The notes: generated from the sequence alone by a model not told the origin. DNA of 64,000 bases from an uncultured Clostridia bacterium (GCA_944354535.1 CALVPY010000003.1:21028-85027), one strand, 5' to 3'. Numbered from the stretch's first letter, positions 42,020 through 51,447 are shown. Numbers and translations are program-made.

Positions 42020-44631
42020 ACCGGCTTAATCTCCTCGATGAGATAGCATTCGATGAAGTCGCCCACGCGGATCTCGTTGAAGCCCTCGATCGCGCAGCCG
42101 CACTCGAAGCCGCCCGAAACTTCCTTGGCGTCGTCCTTGAAGCGCTTGAGCTGCTTGACGTTGCCTTCGACGATCATCACGTTGTCGCGGTAGATGCGCA
42201 GCTTCCCGCCGCGGACGAGCTTGCCTTCGGTCACATAGCAGCCCGCGACCGTGCCGACGCCCGTGATGTTGAAGGTCTGACGAACTTCCGCCTTGCCCAT
42301 GTAAATTTCCTGATACTTGGGCGAGAGCATGCCTTTGAGCGCCGCTTCCATGTCGTCGAGGAGCTCGTAGATGATGCGGTACATCCTCACATCCACCTTG
42401 CTGTGCTCGGCGAGCTGTTTTGCCTTGGTGTCGGGGCGGACGTTGAAGCCGATGATGACGGCGTTCGCAGAAGAAGCGAGCATGACGTCGCTCTCCGTGA
42501 TGGCGCCCGCGGCGGCGTGGATGACGCGCACGCGCACTTCCTCGTTCTCGAGCTTTTCGAGCGCGCCCTTGACGGCTTCGACCGAGCCCTGCACGTCCGC
42601 CTTGACGATGAGCTTGAGCTCCTTCATCTTGCCTTCGGCGACCTGGGCAAACACGTCGTCGAGCGTCACCTTCTGCGTCTCCTTGATCATGGATTCGCGC
42701 TGCTTGTTCTTGCGCTCTTCCTGCACCTGCTTCATGAGCGCCTGGTCGACGGCGAAGATGGTATCGCCCGCGTTGGGGACGTCTTCGAGGCCGAGGACGG
42801 AGACGGCGGTCGAAGGGCCTGCCTCTTTGACCGTCCTGCCCTTATCGTCGATCATGGCACGGACGCGGCCCATCGTGGTGCCAGAAATAAGGTTGTCGCC
42901 CGTGTGCAGCGTACCGTTCTGCACGAGCACGCTCGCCATAGGCCCCTTGCCCTTATCGAGCTTGGCTTCGATGATGACGCCCTTGGCGTTGCGGTCGGGA
43001 TCGGCGGTGAGTTCCTGCATTTCGGCGACCAGCCAGATGTTTTCGAGGAGGTCGTCGATGCCTGCGCCCGTCTTGGCGGAGACGGGCACGACGATGACGT
43101 CGCCGCCCCACTCCTCGGGCACGAGATCGTATTTCATGAGCCCCTGCTTGACCTTATCGGGATCTGCCTGGGGTTTATCCATCTTGTTCATGGCGACGAT
43201 GATGGGCACATCGGCGGCCTTCGCGTGGTTGATGGCCTCCACCGTCTGCGGCATGATGCCGTCGTCCGCCGCAACGACCAAAACGACGATGTCGGTGACG
43301 GACGCGCCGCGCGCACGCATGGCGGTGAACGCCGCGTGGCCGGGGGTATCGATGAAGGTGACTTTCTTGCCCTCGCCGAAGGAGACGGTGTACGCGCCGA
43401 TGCTCTGCGTGATGCCGCCCGCCTCGCCTTCCGTGACGTTGGTCTTGCGGATGGCGTCAAGAAGGGAGGTTTTGCCGTGGTCGACGTGGCCCATGACGGT
43501 GACGACGGGCGCGCGCGTCACGCTGCTTTCCGCGTTGTCCGCGCTGTCGTACTGTTCGAGGAGGGCGTCCTCTGCCGTCTTCGGGGGCTTGTATTCGAGG
43601 TCGATGCCGAGCTCTAAGGCGATGTATGCGGCGTTATCGTAATCGACGGACTCGTTGACCGTCTTCATCACGCCCTCGCGGAAAAGGCGCTTGGTGATCT
43701 CCACGGCGGAGATGCCCAGCTTTTCGGAGAGCGTCTTGATGGGGATCTCGCGCGTCGTCACGACGGCGTGATCGATCTTGACGGCGCTCGCCTCGCGCTT
43801 CGTCCCTTTCTTATTGAAGCGCGCCTTGCGGTAGCCGCTCTTGTTCTCGTCGAAGTCGCCCACATCCATGCCCTGCTGGCGCTGGAGCGCCCGCTTGTTG
43901 ACAGGGTGCTTTTCGACGTACGTCTTTTCAAATTTCTTGGGAGAAGAGAACTCCCTTCTCGGCGCCGAAGGCTGCGGCGCGGGCGCGACGGGGCGCGGGA
44001 TGCGGGGAGCGCCCGTACCCATCGGACGGGGGCCTCTTGCGGGGCCGTTCTGCCCCATCGGGCGTGCACCCTGCCCCTGCGGGCGCATCCCCTGACCGGG
44101 ACGCTGAGGGCCGCCCTGACCCGCCGGACGGGGACCGTTCTGAGGGCGGTCGGGCCGATAGGTCGGCCGACCCTGCTGCGCCTGACGATCGCGCGGTGCG
44201 CTCTCATGGCGCTGTTCCCTCTGCGGCTGAGCGGGGCGCTGCTGCGCTCCCTGCGGCGCGCTCTCACGGCGCTGTTCCCTCTGCGGCTGAGCGGCGGGGC
44301 GTTCCTCCCGCACGGGCGCATCTCTTTCGGGCGCGGGAGCAGGCTCCTCCGCCCGAACGGCAGGCTCTTCCTGCGGAACGGGAGCGGGCGCGGGGGCCTC
44401 TAATAGGACTTCGCCCGCTTTCGCCTTCTCCGCTTCGGCGGCGCGCGCCTCTTCTTCCTTGCGGCGCGCTTCCTCCTCCGCACGCTGACGGCCGATCACG
44501 ACCTCCCACTCGCCGAGTTTTTTGGATACCTCGACGAGCTTCTTTTCGCTGCCGGACACCGCCTTGAAAAGCGCGCGGATCTCATTGTCTCCCAGAAGGG
44601 AGCTCAATTTTTCGATATTCTCGTATGCCAT
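42016..44631 (-). CDS. infB: Translation initiation factor IF-2
   Basis: 871 residues. An N-terminal IF2_N motif and a long low-complexity linker rich in Pro, Gln, Arg and Glu (about 70-230) are followed by a second IF2_N segment, then the GTPase domain starting near 380 ([29 protein letters not shown]), and domains II to IV. GGAGG precedes the ATG. Confidence 0.97.
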   Translation of the reverse strand: MAYENIEKLSSLLGDNEIRALFKAVSGSEKKLVEVSKKLGEWEVVIGRQRAEEEARRKEEEARAAEAEKAKAGEVLLEAPAPAPVPQEEPAVRAEEPAPAPERDAPVREERPAAQPQREQRRESAPQGAQQRPAQPQREQRHESAPRDRQAQQGRPTYRPDRPQNGPRPAGQGGPQRPGQGMRPQGQGARPMGQNGPARGPRPMGTGAPRIPRPVAPAPQPSAPRREFSSPKKFEKTYVEKHPVNKRALQRQQGMDVGDFDENKSGYRKARFNKKGTKREASAVKIDHAVVTTREIPIKTLSEKLGISAVEITKRLFREGVMKTVNESVDYDNAAYIALELGIDLEYKPPKTAEDALLEQYDSADNAESSVTRAPVVTVMGHVDHGKTSLLDAIRKTNVTEGEAGGITQSIGAYTVSFGEGKKVTFIDTPGHAAFTAMRARGASVTDIVVLVVAADDGIMPQTVEAINHAKAADVPIIVAMNKMDKPQADPDKVKQGLMKYDLVPEEWGGDVIVVPVSAKTGAGIDDLLENIWLVAEMQELTADPDRNAKGVIIEAKLDKGKGPMASVLVQNGTLHTGDNLISGTTMGRVRAMIDDKGRTVKEAGPSTAVSVLGLEDVPNAGDTIFAVDQALMKQVQEERKNKQRESMIKETQKVTLDDVFAQVAEGKMKELKLIVKADVQGSVEAVKGALEKLENEEVRVRVIHAAAGAITESDVMLASSANAVIIGFNVRPDTKAKQLAEHSKVDVRMYRIIYELLDDMEAALKGMLSPKYQEIYMGKAEVRQTFNITGVGTVAGCYVTEGKLVRGGKLRIYRDNVMIVEGNVKQLKRFKDDAKEVSGGFECGCAIEGFNEIRVGDFIECYLIEEIKPV

Positions 44632-44713
44632 GGAACCTCCATACCCTCTTGCGGAACGCTCCGCTCATCAAACTTTTTCATTTCCGCCCGTCACTTGCGG
44701 GCGGTCTGCGCCT

Positions 44714-45019
44714 TCACGGGCGCACCTCTGCGGCCGCCTCGGGATGCTCCCGGAGGATGGCCTCTGCAAGCTGCCTGTCGCGCACCGCTGCAAGTCTGCA
44801 GCCCTCTTTGCCCGCCATGGAGCCGAGATCCCCGACCCACACGATGGGGCAGGAAAAGCGCGATCTGAGCTTTTGTATCTCTTTTTTGGAATTATCCGAA
44901 GCACCTTCGTCTGCCACGAGCAAGTAAACCTTCTTCGCGGCAGCCGTGCCGTTGATGCCGAGCGTCAGTTTCCCCGCGCGCTTTGCAAAGCCGAGATAGC
45001 TCTCCGTCTTACTGCGCAC
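44714..45019 (-). CDS. ylxQ: L7Ae-family ribosomal protein (YlxQ)
   Basis: 101 residues, GTG start with GGAGGA about 9 nt upstream. LGFAKRAGKLTLG and VYLLVADEGASDNSKKEI are typical of the L7Ae/YlxQ RNA-binding fold. Overlaps ylxR by 11 nt; standard position between ylxR and infB. A longer frame in the same phase is not supported. Confidence 0.88.
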   Translation of the reverse strand: MRSKTESYLGFAKRAGKLTLGINGTAAAKKVYLLVADEGASDNSKKEIQKLRSRFSCPIVWVGDLGSMAGKEGCRLAAVRDRQLAEAILREHPEAAAEVRP

Positions 45020-45281
45020 GGCTGAATTCCTCCTCGATGCCCGCATACACCGCCTCGGGCACGTCGCACGAGAACGTTTTGTGCAGCAGTTTCTGCTTCC
45101 TGAGGCGGGCGATGCACGCTGCGCTGTTGCAGATATATGCCCCGCGCCCCGGGAGCTTGCCCGAAAGGTCGAGCCTGATCTCCCCCGCCGCATTGCGCAC
45201 GATGCGCAGCATCTCCTTCTTGGGTTTTTCCTCGCGGCAGGCGATGCAGGTGCGCATGGGGATCTTCTTTTGCGCGGGCAT
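45009..45281 (-). CDS. ylxR: YlxR-family RNA-binding protein
   Basis: 90 residues (DUF448): RTCIACREEKPKKEMLRIVR and GRGAYICNSAACI. In Bacillus subtilis and others YlxR binds RNA or acts as a nucleoid-linked regulator. Starts 1 nt after nusA. Confidence 0.93.
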   Translation of the reverse strand: MPAQKKIPMRTCIACREEKPKKEMLRIVRNAAGEIRLDLSGKLPGRGAYICNSAACIARLRKQKLLHKTFSCDVPEAVYAGIEEEFSRAQ

Positions 45282-46460
45282 TTATTCCTCCGAGCCTTCC
45301 GAAGGCGTTTCGGCCGCTTCTGCGGGTCCTGCGGTCTCTGCGGTCTCTTCGGCTTCGTCGGCAGTTTCGAGCGCCGCGGAGAGCGCTTCCTGCGCTTCCT
45401 TCGCCTGCTGTTCCATCTTGGCGGCGATGCTCTCGCTCTTGACGTCGATCTTCCAGCCCGTGAGGCGCGCAGCAAGGCGGGCGTTCTGCCCGTCGCGGCC
45501 GATGGCGAGGGAGAGCTTGTCGTCCGGCACGACGGCGATCGCCGACTTTTCGCCCGTCTGCGTCACCGAAACGACGGTCGCGGGCGAGAGCGCCTTGGCG
45601 ATGAATTCGAGGGGATTTTCGCTCCAGAGGATGATATCCACCTTCTCGCCGCCCAGCTCCTGTACGACGGCGTTGACGCGCGCGCCCTTGTTGCCGACGC
45701 ACGCGCCGACTGCATCCACGCGCGCATCTTCGGAAGCGATCGCCATCTTCGTCCTGTGGCCCGCCTCGCGGGAGACGGACTTGATGACCACCGTGCCCTG
45801 CTTTATTTCGGGTACTTCCTCTTCGAAGAGGCGCTTGACGAGCCCGGGCGCCGTGCGCGAGACGAGCACCTGCGCATTCCTGCCGCCGCTTCTGACGCGC
45901 TTGACGAACACCTTGATGCGGTCGCCCGCTTCATATCTCTCGCCGGGGACCTGATCCTGCGGGAGCATGAGCCCCTCGATCTGCCCCTTGCCGAGCTCGA
46001 CGTAGACGTTCTTCATGTCGATCTTGCGGACGAGCCCGCTCATGAGTTCGCCCTCTTTATCGGAAAATTCGCTGAGCGTGTTGTCGCGCTCCGTCTCGTG
46101 GATCTTCTGCAGAATGACCTGCTTTGCGGTCTGCGCGGCGATGCGCGTGAAGTCCTTGGGAACGAACTCCTCGGAAAGGACGTCGCCCGGCTTTGCGGAC
46201 TTCTTTTTCTTGAGCGCCTCTTCGAGGGTGATCTCCCCCTCCTGCGCCTCTTCGCTGTCGACGACGACGTGCGTCAGAAAGAACCGCAGCGTCCCCTTTT
46301 CTTCGTCTGCGCGTACTTCGACATTGCCCGTTTCGCCCTCGAACTGCTTCTTATACGCAGAGGCGAGCGCCGCGGAGAGCGCATCGAGGAACACCTGTTC
46401 GCTGATGCCCTTTTCCCGTTCCAGATCGGCAAGCGCCGCAAAGAAATCTTTATTGATCAT
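45282..46460 (-). CDS. nusA: Transcription elongation factor NusA
   Basis: 392 residues: N-terminal RNAP-binding domain, S1 domain (about 135-200), KH1/KH2 (VGACVGNKGARVNAVVQEL, AIGRDGQNARLAARLTGWKIDV) and an acidic Ala/Glu-rich tail. No AR repeats, as usual outside proteobacteria. Acts on pausing and termination. Confidence 0.97.
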   Translation of the reverse strand: MINKDFFAALADLEREKGISEQVFLDALSAALASAYKKQFEGETGNVEVRADEEKGTLRFFLTHVVVDSEEAQEGEITLEEALKKKKSAKPGDVLSEEFVPKDFTRIAAQTAKQVILQKIHETERDNTLSEFSDKEGELMSGLVRKIDMKNVYVELGKGQIEGLMLPQDQVPGERYEAGDRIKVFVKRVRSGGRNAQVLVSRTAPGLVKRLFEEEVPEIKQGTVVIKSVSREAGHRTKMAIASEDARVDAVGACVGNKGARVNAVVQELGGEKVDIILWSENPLEFIAKALSPATVVSVTQTGEKSAIAVVPDDKLSLAIGRDGQNARLAARLTGWKIDVKSESIAAKMEQQAKEAQEALSAALETADEAEETAETAGPAEAAETPSEGSEE

Positions 46461-46517
46461 ACTTTTACTCCTTCCGAAATGATCGTCCCGTGGTATTTTC
46501 CGTGGTATCGTAACTTC

Positions 46518-46973
46518 TTATACTTCGATATAGAGGCAGACTTTGGCGGCTTTTTCCCGCTCGAAGGTGCGCTCGCCCTTGTCCGTCAGAATGGTGAAGG
46601 TCTTTTCGTCGAAGGATACAAGCTCCCCTTCGTATTCCTTCTTCCCGTCGACGGGCGCGTAGAGGCGCACTTCCACCTTCTCGTGCAGCCGCCGCGCAAA
46701 GTCGCGGTCGGTCTTGATGGGCCTGTCGAGTCCCAGAGAAGAGCAGGTGAGCGTGTACGCCGCCCCGAAGGTGGGGTCGATGTCGTCGAGGAGCGCATCC
46801 GCCGCACGATGGAAGCGTTCACACGTGTTCATATCCACGCCGCCCTCCGCGTCGATCCAGAGGGTGAGCGAACGCTCGCGCATGTTCCACGCCCCGTCCA
46901 CGAGCTCCACGCCCGCCTCTTCGGCGGCGGGGGCAAGCGCTTCCAGGACTTCGGCAATGGGTTTGACTTTCAT
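46518..46973 (-). CDS. rimP: Ribosome maturation factor RimP
   Basis: 151 residues: VELVDGAWNMRERSLTLWID, SSLGLDRPIKTDRDFARRL. Needed for 30S assembly. The start is supported by GGGAGG; first gene of the nusA-infB operon. Confidence 0.94.
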   Translation of the reverse strand: MKVKPIAEVLEALAPAAEEAGVELVDGAWNMRERSLTLWIDAEGGVDMNTCERFHRAADALLDDIDPTFGAAYTLTCSSLGLDRPIKTDRDFARRLHEKVEVRLYAPVDGKKEYEGELVSFDEKTFTILTDKGERTFEREKAAKVCLYIEV

Positions 46974-47030
46974 TTCCGCCTCCCTTCCAAAGGGCAGCGC
47001 TCTGCGCGCCGTATGCCCCATATAACAAAT

Positions 47031-47054
47031 TTGAGAGCGGTCGCCCGCTCTCAA
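47031..47054 (-). promoter_or_regulatory. Leader hairpin of the rimP-nusA operon
   Basis: A perfect 10-bp stem TTGAGAGCGG / CCGCTCTCAA with a GNRA-type tetraloop GCGA, about 20 nt downstream of the predicted start, followed by AUUUGUUAU. A weak attenuator or stability element; no alternative pairing was found. Confidence 0.5.
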
Positions 47055-47081
47055 TCTCTGTTTCATCGATCAAGTACCCCG

Positions 47082-47110
47082 ATTATAGCACGCTTTTTAC
47101 GAAATTGCAA
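47082..47110 (-). promoter_or_regulatory. Promoter of the rimP-nusA-infB operon
   Basis: TTGCAA (47105-47110), 17-nt spacer, TATAAT (47082-47087) on the minus strand, about 110 nt before rimP. Confidence 0.75.
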
Positions 47111-47177
47111 GCGTTTTTTGCAAACTTGCGCATTTTTCCTTGCTCCGCCGAACGGAAAACAGTGCCGCTCGCGCCCC

Positions 47178-48689
47178 TTATTTTGGGATACCGCCGAGTT
47201 TGACGAGCTCCAGGAAAATTTTGGCGGTGACGAAGGCGTCGTCGAACGCCCTGTGATGGCGGAAGGTGAACCCGAAATAATCGGCGACCGTGTTGAGCTT
47301 ATAATTTTTCAGCCGCAGGAGCTGCTGGGAAAGCGAGACGGTATCGAGCGTCTTGGCGTCGAACAGATACCCCTCCTGCTCGCCGTAATAGCGGATGAAT
47401 TTGTAGTCGAACTGCACGTTATGCCCGACGAGCACGCAGCCCTCCGCAAACTTATAAAAGTCTGCCATGACCGTCCCCACGGGGGGCGCGCCGAGGAGCA
47501 TCTCGTCCTCGATGCCCGTGATGCCGACGATCTCTTCGGTGAGTTTGACGGGGCAGGCGACGAAGGTGGAGAACTTTTCCGCGATCTTCCCCCCTTCGAT
47601 CCTGACGGCGCCCACCTCGATGATGCGGTCCATCGGCCCCGCGACGGGATTGTTGTTGAGGCCCGTCGTCTCGAGATCGAAGACGACGTATTTCCCCTTT
47701 TCAAACCCCGCGGGGAGCTTGTGCTCGCCGAAGAGCATCCCCTGCACGAGGTCTTCGCAGGGCTCGGGGAAGACGGCGGTATAGCGGGGCGGGGCGGGGC
47801 GGGAGGGCCGCTCTTCGGGGACAAAGCCCTCGGGCGGCGTCCCATAGTCCACCGCCCTGGGGCGGAAGGAAAGCGAGCCGTTGAAGAGCTCCATATCCCC
47901 CGTGAAGCACACGGAATCTCCCGCCTTTAAGGCGCGCACCTTTTCGAGCGTCGCCTTTCGCGTGAAATAGGAAAGGCGCAGCTGCCCGCTGCCGTCCGAA
48001 ACGGTAAAGGAAAAGAAGGGCTTTTCCTTCTTCGTCATGCGCTCTTCGAGGAAGGAAATGGTGCCGCAGACGGTGACGCCCGTCTGCCCCGCCGCAAGGT
48101 CGGCGATATACACGGCGAGTTTGGGGGAAGCGCCGTCGATGGGCGCGTAGTTTTCGATGCGGAAGACGCGGGGCGCGATGATGACCTCGGGCGGAGGCAG
48201 CGGCTCCTCGGGGGGCGCTTCCATCGTCTTTTGAACGGAGCGGCAGTCGCCCGTCCATGCCCCGGGGAAGGTGCGGCAAAGGTCGGCGGCAACGCCGTCG
48301 AGGACGTTCCCCCGCACGAACTGCGTGCGTTCAGACTCGGCAACGCCGATCACGAACCGCCCGCCCGCGCCGTCGAGCTCCACTTTGATGTCCTCGGGCG
48401 AAACGAACGCCGCCGCCGCGGGGAAGTTGTTTTTCAAGACCTCCGCGATGCGCGCCCGCACGCCCTCCTCGCTCGGCACCGACTTGACGACGCGCACGTC
48501 TGCAAGACACCCCTCGGGCACGAATTCGTGCGTCACGGCGCGCGCCGAAACGACGTCTTCCTCGTGATAGGTCTCATCGGTGACGAGATGAAAGACCGCC
48601 GTATTCCCATCGACGACGATCTTTTTCAGCACCGCGCGGGAGAGCGCGGGGATCTCGCGGATGCGCTCCAGATATTCACGGCTCCTCAT
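47178..48689 (-). CDS. PolC-like OB-fold/exonuclease protein lacking the polymerase
   Basis: 503 residues. It sits between ispG and rimP, exactly where polC lies in Clostridia. The N-terminal about 170 residues resemble the PolC N-terminal region. An OB-fold follows at about 185-300 (VTVCGTISFLEERMTKKEKPFFSFTVSDGSGQL). A DEDDh exonuclease fills about 338-500: FDLETTG, HNVQFDYKFI, HHRAFDDA. The protein ends there: both halves of the PHP domain and the whole polymerase are missing, with no remnant in the 68 bp before the next promoter. It may serve as a stand-alone proofreading or repair exonuclease. The reading frame is intact. Confidence 0.82.
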   Translation of the reverse strand: MRSREYLERIREIPALSRAVLKKIVVDGNTAVFHLVTDETYHEEDVVSARAVTHEFVPEGCLADVRVVKSVPSEEGVRARIAEVLKNNFPAAAAFVSPEDIKVELDGAGGRFVIGVAESERTQFVRGNVLDGVAADLCRTFPGAWTGDCRSVQKTMEAPPEEPLPPPEVIIAPRVFRIENYAPIDGASPKLAVYIADLAAGQTGVTVCGTISFLEERMTKKEKPFFSFTVSDGSGQLRLSYFTRKATLEKVRALKAGDSVCFTGDMELFNGSLSFRPRAVDYGTPPEGFVPEERPSRPAPPRYTAVFPEPCEDLVQGMLFGEHKLPAGFEKGKYVVFDLETTGLNNNPVAGPMDRIIEVGAVRIEGGKIAEKFSTFVACPVKLTEEIVGITGIEDEMLLGAPPVGTVMADFYKFAEGCVLVGHNVQFDYKFIRYYGEQEGYLFDAKTLDTVSLSQQLLRLKNYKLNTVADYFGFTFRHHRAFDDAFVTAKIFLELVKLGGIPK

Positions 48690-48693
48690 GCCA

Positions 48694-49737
48694 TCACCTC
48701 AGCAGCTCTTCGAGGCGGGCAAAGAACGCCTGCTCCGCCTCATGTGCGGGAACGCGCACGTTCTCTTTGCCCTTTTCGAAGATGACGCAGTACTCCTGCC
48801 CGCCCGCGATCCCGAGATCGCACTCCTTCGCCTCGCCGGGGCCGTTGACGACGCACCCCATGACGGCGACTTTACACTTTTTTCTGACGTTGTGTACGCG
48901 CGCGGAAACTTTGTCGGCAAGCGCCATGCAGTCGTAGCGGCAGCGGCCGCAGGTAGGGCAGGAGACGACTTCGACAAACTCCCTCTCCAGCCCGCAGGCG
49001 CGCAAAATATCGTGCCCCGCATAGACTTCGCGCACGGGGTCGGCGGTGAGCGACACGCGGATGGTATCGCCGATGCCGCGGAGAAGGAGCGCGCCGATGC
49101 CGCAGCTGCTCTTGATGAGCCCCGCCCGCTCGGTGCCCGCCTCCGTCACGCCGACGTGGAGGGGATAGTCCGTCCTCTTGGACAGCAGTTCATATGCCTC
49201 CACGGTGAGAGGCACGTCGGACGCCTTGACGGAGATGACGATGTCCTCAACGCCGTGCTTTTCTAAAATGTTCACGTTATAAAGCGCGCTTTCGACGAGG
49301 GCGCGGGCGCTCCTTCCGTACTCTTTCAAAAAGTGCGGCTCGATGCTGCCCGTGTTCGCCCCCACGCGCACGGGGATATGATGCGCCTTCACGCAGTCCG
49401 CAACGAGGGCGATCTCCTTCTCCCCGCCGATGTTGCCGGGGTTGATGCGCAGCTTGTCCGCGCCCCCCTCCACCGCCATCACGGCAAGGCGGGGGGAAAA
49501 GTGGATGTCAGCGACGATCGGCACACGGACGCGCGCCTTGACGAGGGGCAGCGCCTTTGCGTCCTCCTCGTCGGAAACTGCGACGCGCACGATGCCGCAC
49601 CCCGCCTCTTCGAGGCGCAGAATTTGGGCGACGCATTGTTCCACGTCGCCCGTCTTTTCGGTAGTCATGCTCTGTACGGCAACGGGCGCACCGCCGCCGA
49701 GGGGGATATTCCCCACCATCACGCGTTTGGTCGGCAT
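48694..49737 (-). CDS. ispG: 4-hydroxy-3-methylbut-2-enyl diphosphate synthase (IspG)
   Basis: Iron-sulfur enzyme of the MEP isoprenoid pathway. 347 residues: N-terminal TIM barrel (MVGNIPLGGGAPVAVQSM, INPGNIG) and C-terminal Fe-S domain with Cys in SCPTCGRC and MGCVVNGPGE. Between nrdR and the PolC-like gene. Confidence 0.96.
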   Translation of the reverse strand: MPTKRVMVGNIPLGGGAPVAVQSMTTEKTGDVEQCVAQILRLEEAGCGIVRVAVSDEEDAKALPLVKARVRVPIVADIHFSPRLAVMAVEGGADKLRINPGNIGGEKEIALVADCVKAHHIPVRVGANTGSIEPHFLKEYGRSARALVESALYNVNILEKHGVEDIVISVKASDVPLTVEAYELLSKRTDYPLHVGVTEAGTERAGLIKSSCGIGALLLRGIGDTIRVSLTADPVREVYAGHDILRACGLEREFVEVVSCPTCGRCRYDCMALADKVSARVHNVRKKCKVAVMGCVVNGPGEAKECDLGIAGGQEYCVIFEKGKENVRVPAHEAEQAFFARLEELLR

Positions 49738-49738
49738 A

Positions 49739-50236
49739 TCAGATCTTCTCGGCGCGCTTTTCGCCCTTCTGCTCCTCTTCCGCCTTGTACTCCATCATCT
49801 GCTGCAATTCGCGCATGAAAGAGGAAATATCCTTGAAGGAACGGTAGACGGAGGCATAGCGCACATAGGCGACTTCGTCGAGCTCTTTCAATCCCTCCAT
49901 CACCATCTCGCCGATCTGCTTGGACGAAACTTCCTGGACCATGGAGTTGTAGAGCCTCTTTGCGACGTCGTCGGCGAGGGCGTCGATCTTTTCGATGGGC
50001 ACGGGGCGCTTTTCGCACGCCTTGATGATGCCGCGCTTGATTTTGCTCACGTCGAACGCCTGGCGGGTGCCGTCGTTCTTGACGACGAGGATGGGCTGGA
50101 CTTCGATCGTCTCGTACGTCGTGAAGCGCCTGCCGCAGCCCATGCACTCGCGGCGGCGGCGGATGGTGCGGTCGTCGTCCGCCGAGCGGGAATCGATGAC
50201 CTTGCTCTCCGTGCAGTTGCAGTATAAACAGCGCAT
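49739..50236 (-). CDS. nrdR: Transcriptional repressor NrdR
   Basis: Nucleotide-sensing repressor of ribonucleotide reductase genes. 165 residues: zinc ribbon with C3, C6, C31 and C34, then an ATP-cone domain (PILVVKNDGTRQAFDVSKI). The nrd target genes are not in the window. Confidence 0.96.
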   Translation of the reverse strand: MRCLYCNCTESKVIDSRSADDDRTIRRRRECMGCGRRFTTYETIEVQPILVVKNDGTRQAFDVSKIKRGIIKACEKRPVPIEKIDALADDVAKRLYNSMVQEVSSKQIGEMVMEGLKELDEVAYVRYASVYRSFKDISSFMRELQQMMEYKAEEEQKGEKRAEKI

Positions 50237-50301
50237 TGTGTTCTCCCTTCCCCCTTATTTTGGGTGCATTCTCTTTCGGGGGCACCATATATCCATATGT
50301 C

Positions 50302-50330
50302 ATTATAACACAGTCCGCCCGATTTGTAAA
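50302..50330 (-). promoter_or_regulatory. Promoter of nrdR-ispG-PolC-like operon
   Basis: TTTACA (50325-50330), 17-nt spacer, TATAAT (50302-50307) on the minus strand; leader about 60 nt. Confidence 0.75.
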
Positions 50331-50444
50331 GGGTTTGAAGGGAAACGCCGCGCGCTTTTCGCCCGAAGCCACCCGCAAAACCTTGCAGCCGGCGCGAAAA
50401 ACGCCCCGCCGTCCCCGCGGCGCATACGGGGCGCGCTCCGCCCG

Positions 50445-50473
50445 TTGACAGAAGCGCGAAAATGTGCTACCAT
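50445..50473 (+). promoter_or_regulatory. Promoter of tcdA, placing +1 at the ATG
   Basis: TTGACA (50445-50450), 17-nt spacer, TACCAT (50468-50473); the ATG begins 6 nt later at 50480 and no Shine-Dalgarno is possible in the remaining leader. Confidence 0.8.
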
Positions 50474-50479
50474 TGGCAT

Positions 50480-51274
50480 ATGAACGATTTTGACAATGAA
50501 AACGACAGGGAACGCTTTTCCCGCACGCGCGCCCTCCTCGGGGAGGCGGCGATGCAAAAGCTCGCTTCTGCCCGCGTGGCGGTGTTCGGGCTGGGCGGCG
50601 TGGGCGGCCACTGTGCCGAGGCGCTGGCGCGTTCGGGCGTCGGCGCGCTCGACCTTGTAGACGGGGATTTTGTCGCCCTCTCCAACTGCAACCGCCAGAT
50701 ATTTGCGACGGACAAAGCAGTCGGCATGCGCAAAGCGGAGGCGGCGAAGGAGCGCATCGCCCTCCTCTCCCCCCGCTGCCGCGTGACGGCGCACGATGTG
50801 TTTTTCCTGCCCGAAAATGCGGACAGCCTCGATTTTTCCGCCTTCGACTATGTGGTGGACGCCATCGACACGGTGAGCGGCAAAGTAGCCATTTTAGAGC
50901 GCGCCCGCCTTGCGGGCGTTCCCGCCATCAGCGCGATGGGCGCGGGCAATAAGCTCGACCCCACCCGATTCGAAGTCGCGTTTATCGAAGAAACTTCCGT
51001 CTGTCCGCTCGCCCGCGTCATGCGGAGGGAGCTCAAAAAACGGGGCATTTCGGGCGTCAAGGCGGTGTATTCCAAAGAAGAGCCCCGCCTCCCCCGCTTT
51101 GACGGCGAGCTGCAAGGCACCCACGCCGCTGCTCCCGCAAAAGGCGCGGATGAGAGCTCCGCGGGCGAAACGGCGAACCGAAAACCCGTCCCGGGAAGCG
51201 TCGCGTTCGTCCCTTCGGTGATGGGGCTCATCATGGCGGGCGAGGTCGTCAAAGACCTCACGGGCATCCGCTGA
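50480..51274 (+). CDS. tcdA: tRNA threonylcarbamoyladenosine dehydratase
   Basis: E1-like (ThiF/MoeB fold) enzyme that cyclises t6A37 in tRNA to ct6A. 264 residues: ATP loop GLGGVGGHCAEAL, DGDFVALSNCNRQ, and DAIDTVSGK. The Ala-rich insert near 215-235 is unusual but in frame. Start at 50480 chosen; an ATG 18 nt upstream lies before the predicted transcription start. Confidence 0.9.
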   Translation: MNDFDNENDRERFSRTRALLGEAAMQKLASARVAVFGLGGVGGHCAEALARSGVGALDLVDGDFVALSNCNRQIFATDKAVGMRKAEAAKERIALLSPRCRVTAHDVFFLPENADSLDFSAFDYVVDAIDTVSGKVAILERARLAGVPAISAMGAGNKLDPTRFEVAFIEETSVCPLARVMRRELKKRGISGVKAVYSKEEPRLPRFDGELQGTHAAAPAKGADESSAGETANRKPVPGSVAFVPSVMGLIMAGEVVKDLTGIR

Positions 51275-51297
51275 ACCCCGCCGTCCGCAACACCTGC

Positions 51298-51345
51298 CGC
51301 CGCCCGCGGCGCCTCCCGGAAAGAGGCGCCGCGGGCGGCGTTTTT
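51298..51345 (+). terminator. Terminator after tcdA
   Basis: An 18-bp perfect GC stem (51298-51315 with 51323-51340), 7-nt loop, followed by TTTTT. Confidence 0.88.
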
Positions 51346-51385
51346 CAAACGCGGCCTGCGATCGGGCGCTTTTTTCCGCAAGGGC

Positions 51386-51436
51386 TTGACAATGCACTCC
51401 CGCTCTGCTATACTGTCATAAAAATGCATGACAGTA
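51386..51436 (+). promoter_or_regulatory. Promoter with palindromic operator at +1
   Basis: TTGACA (51386-51391), 17-nt spacer, TATACT (51409-51414). A perfect 9-bp inverted repeat TACTGTCAT / ATGACAGTA (51411-51419, 51428-51436) with an 8-nt centre overlaps the -10 box and start site: a likely repressor site. No dedicated regulator adjoins. Confidence 0.7.
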
Positions 51437-51447
51437 CGGAGGCTCAT

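Noticed and set aside
45081-47930. 949-residue plus-strand frame opposite nusA-rimP
   Set aside because: Shadow of the minus-strand operon; no family motif and no ribosome site.
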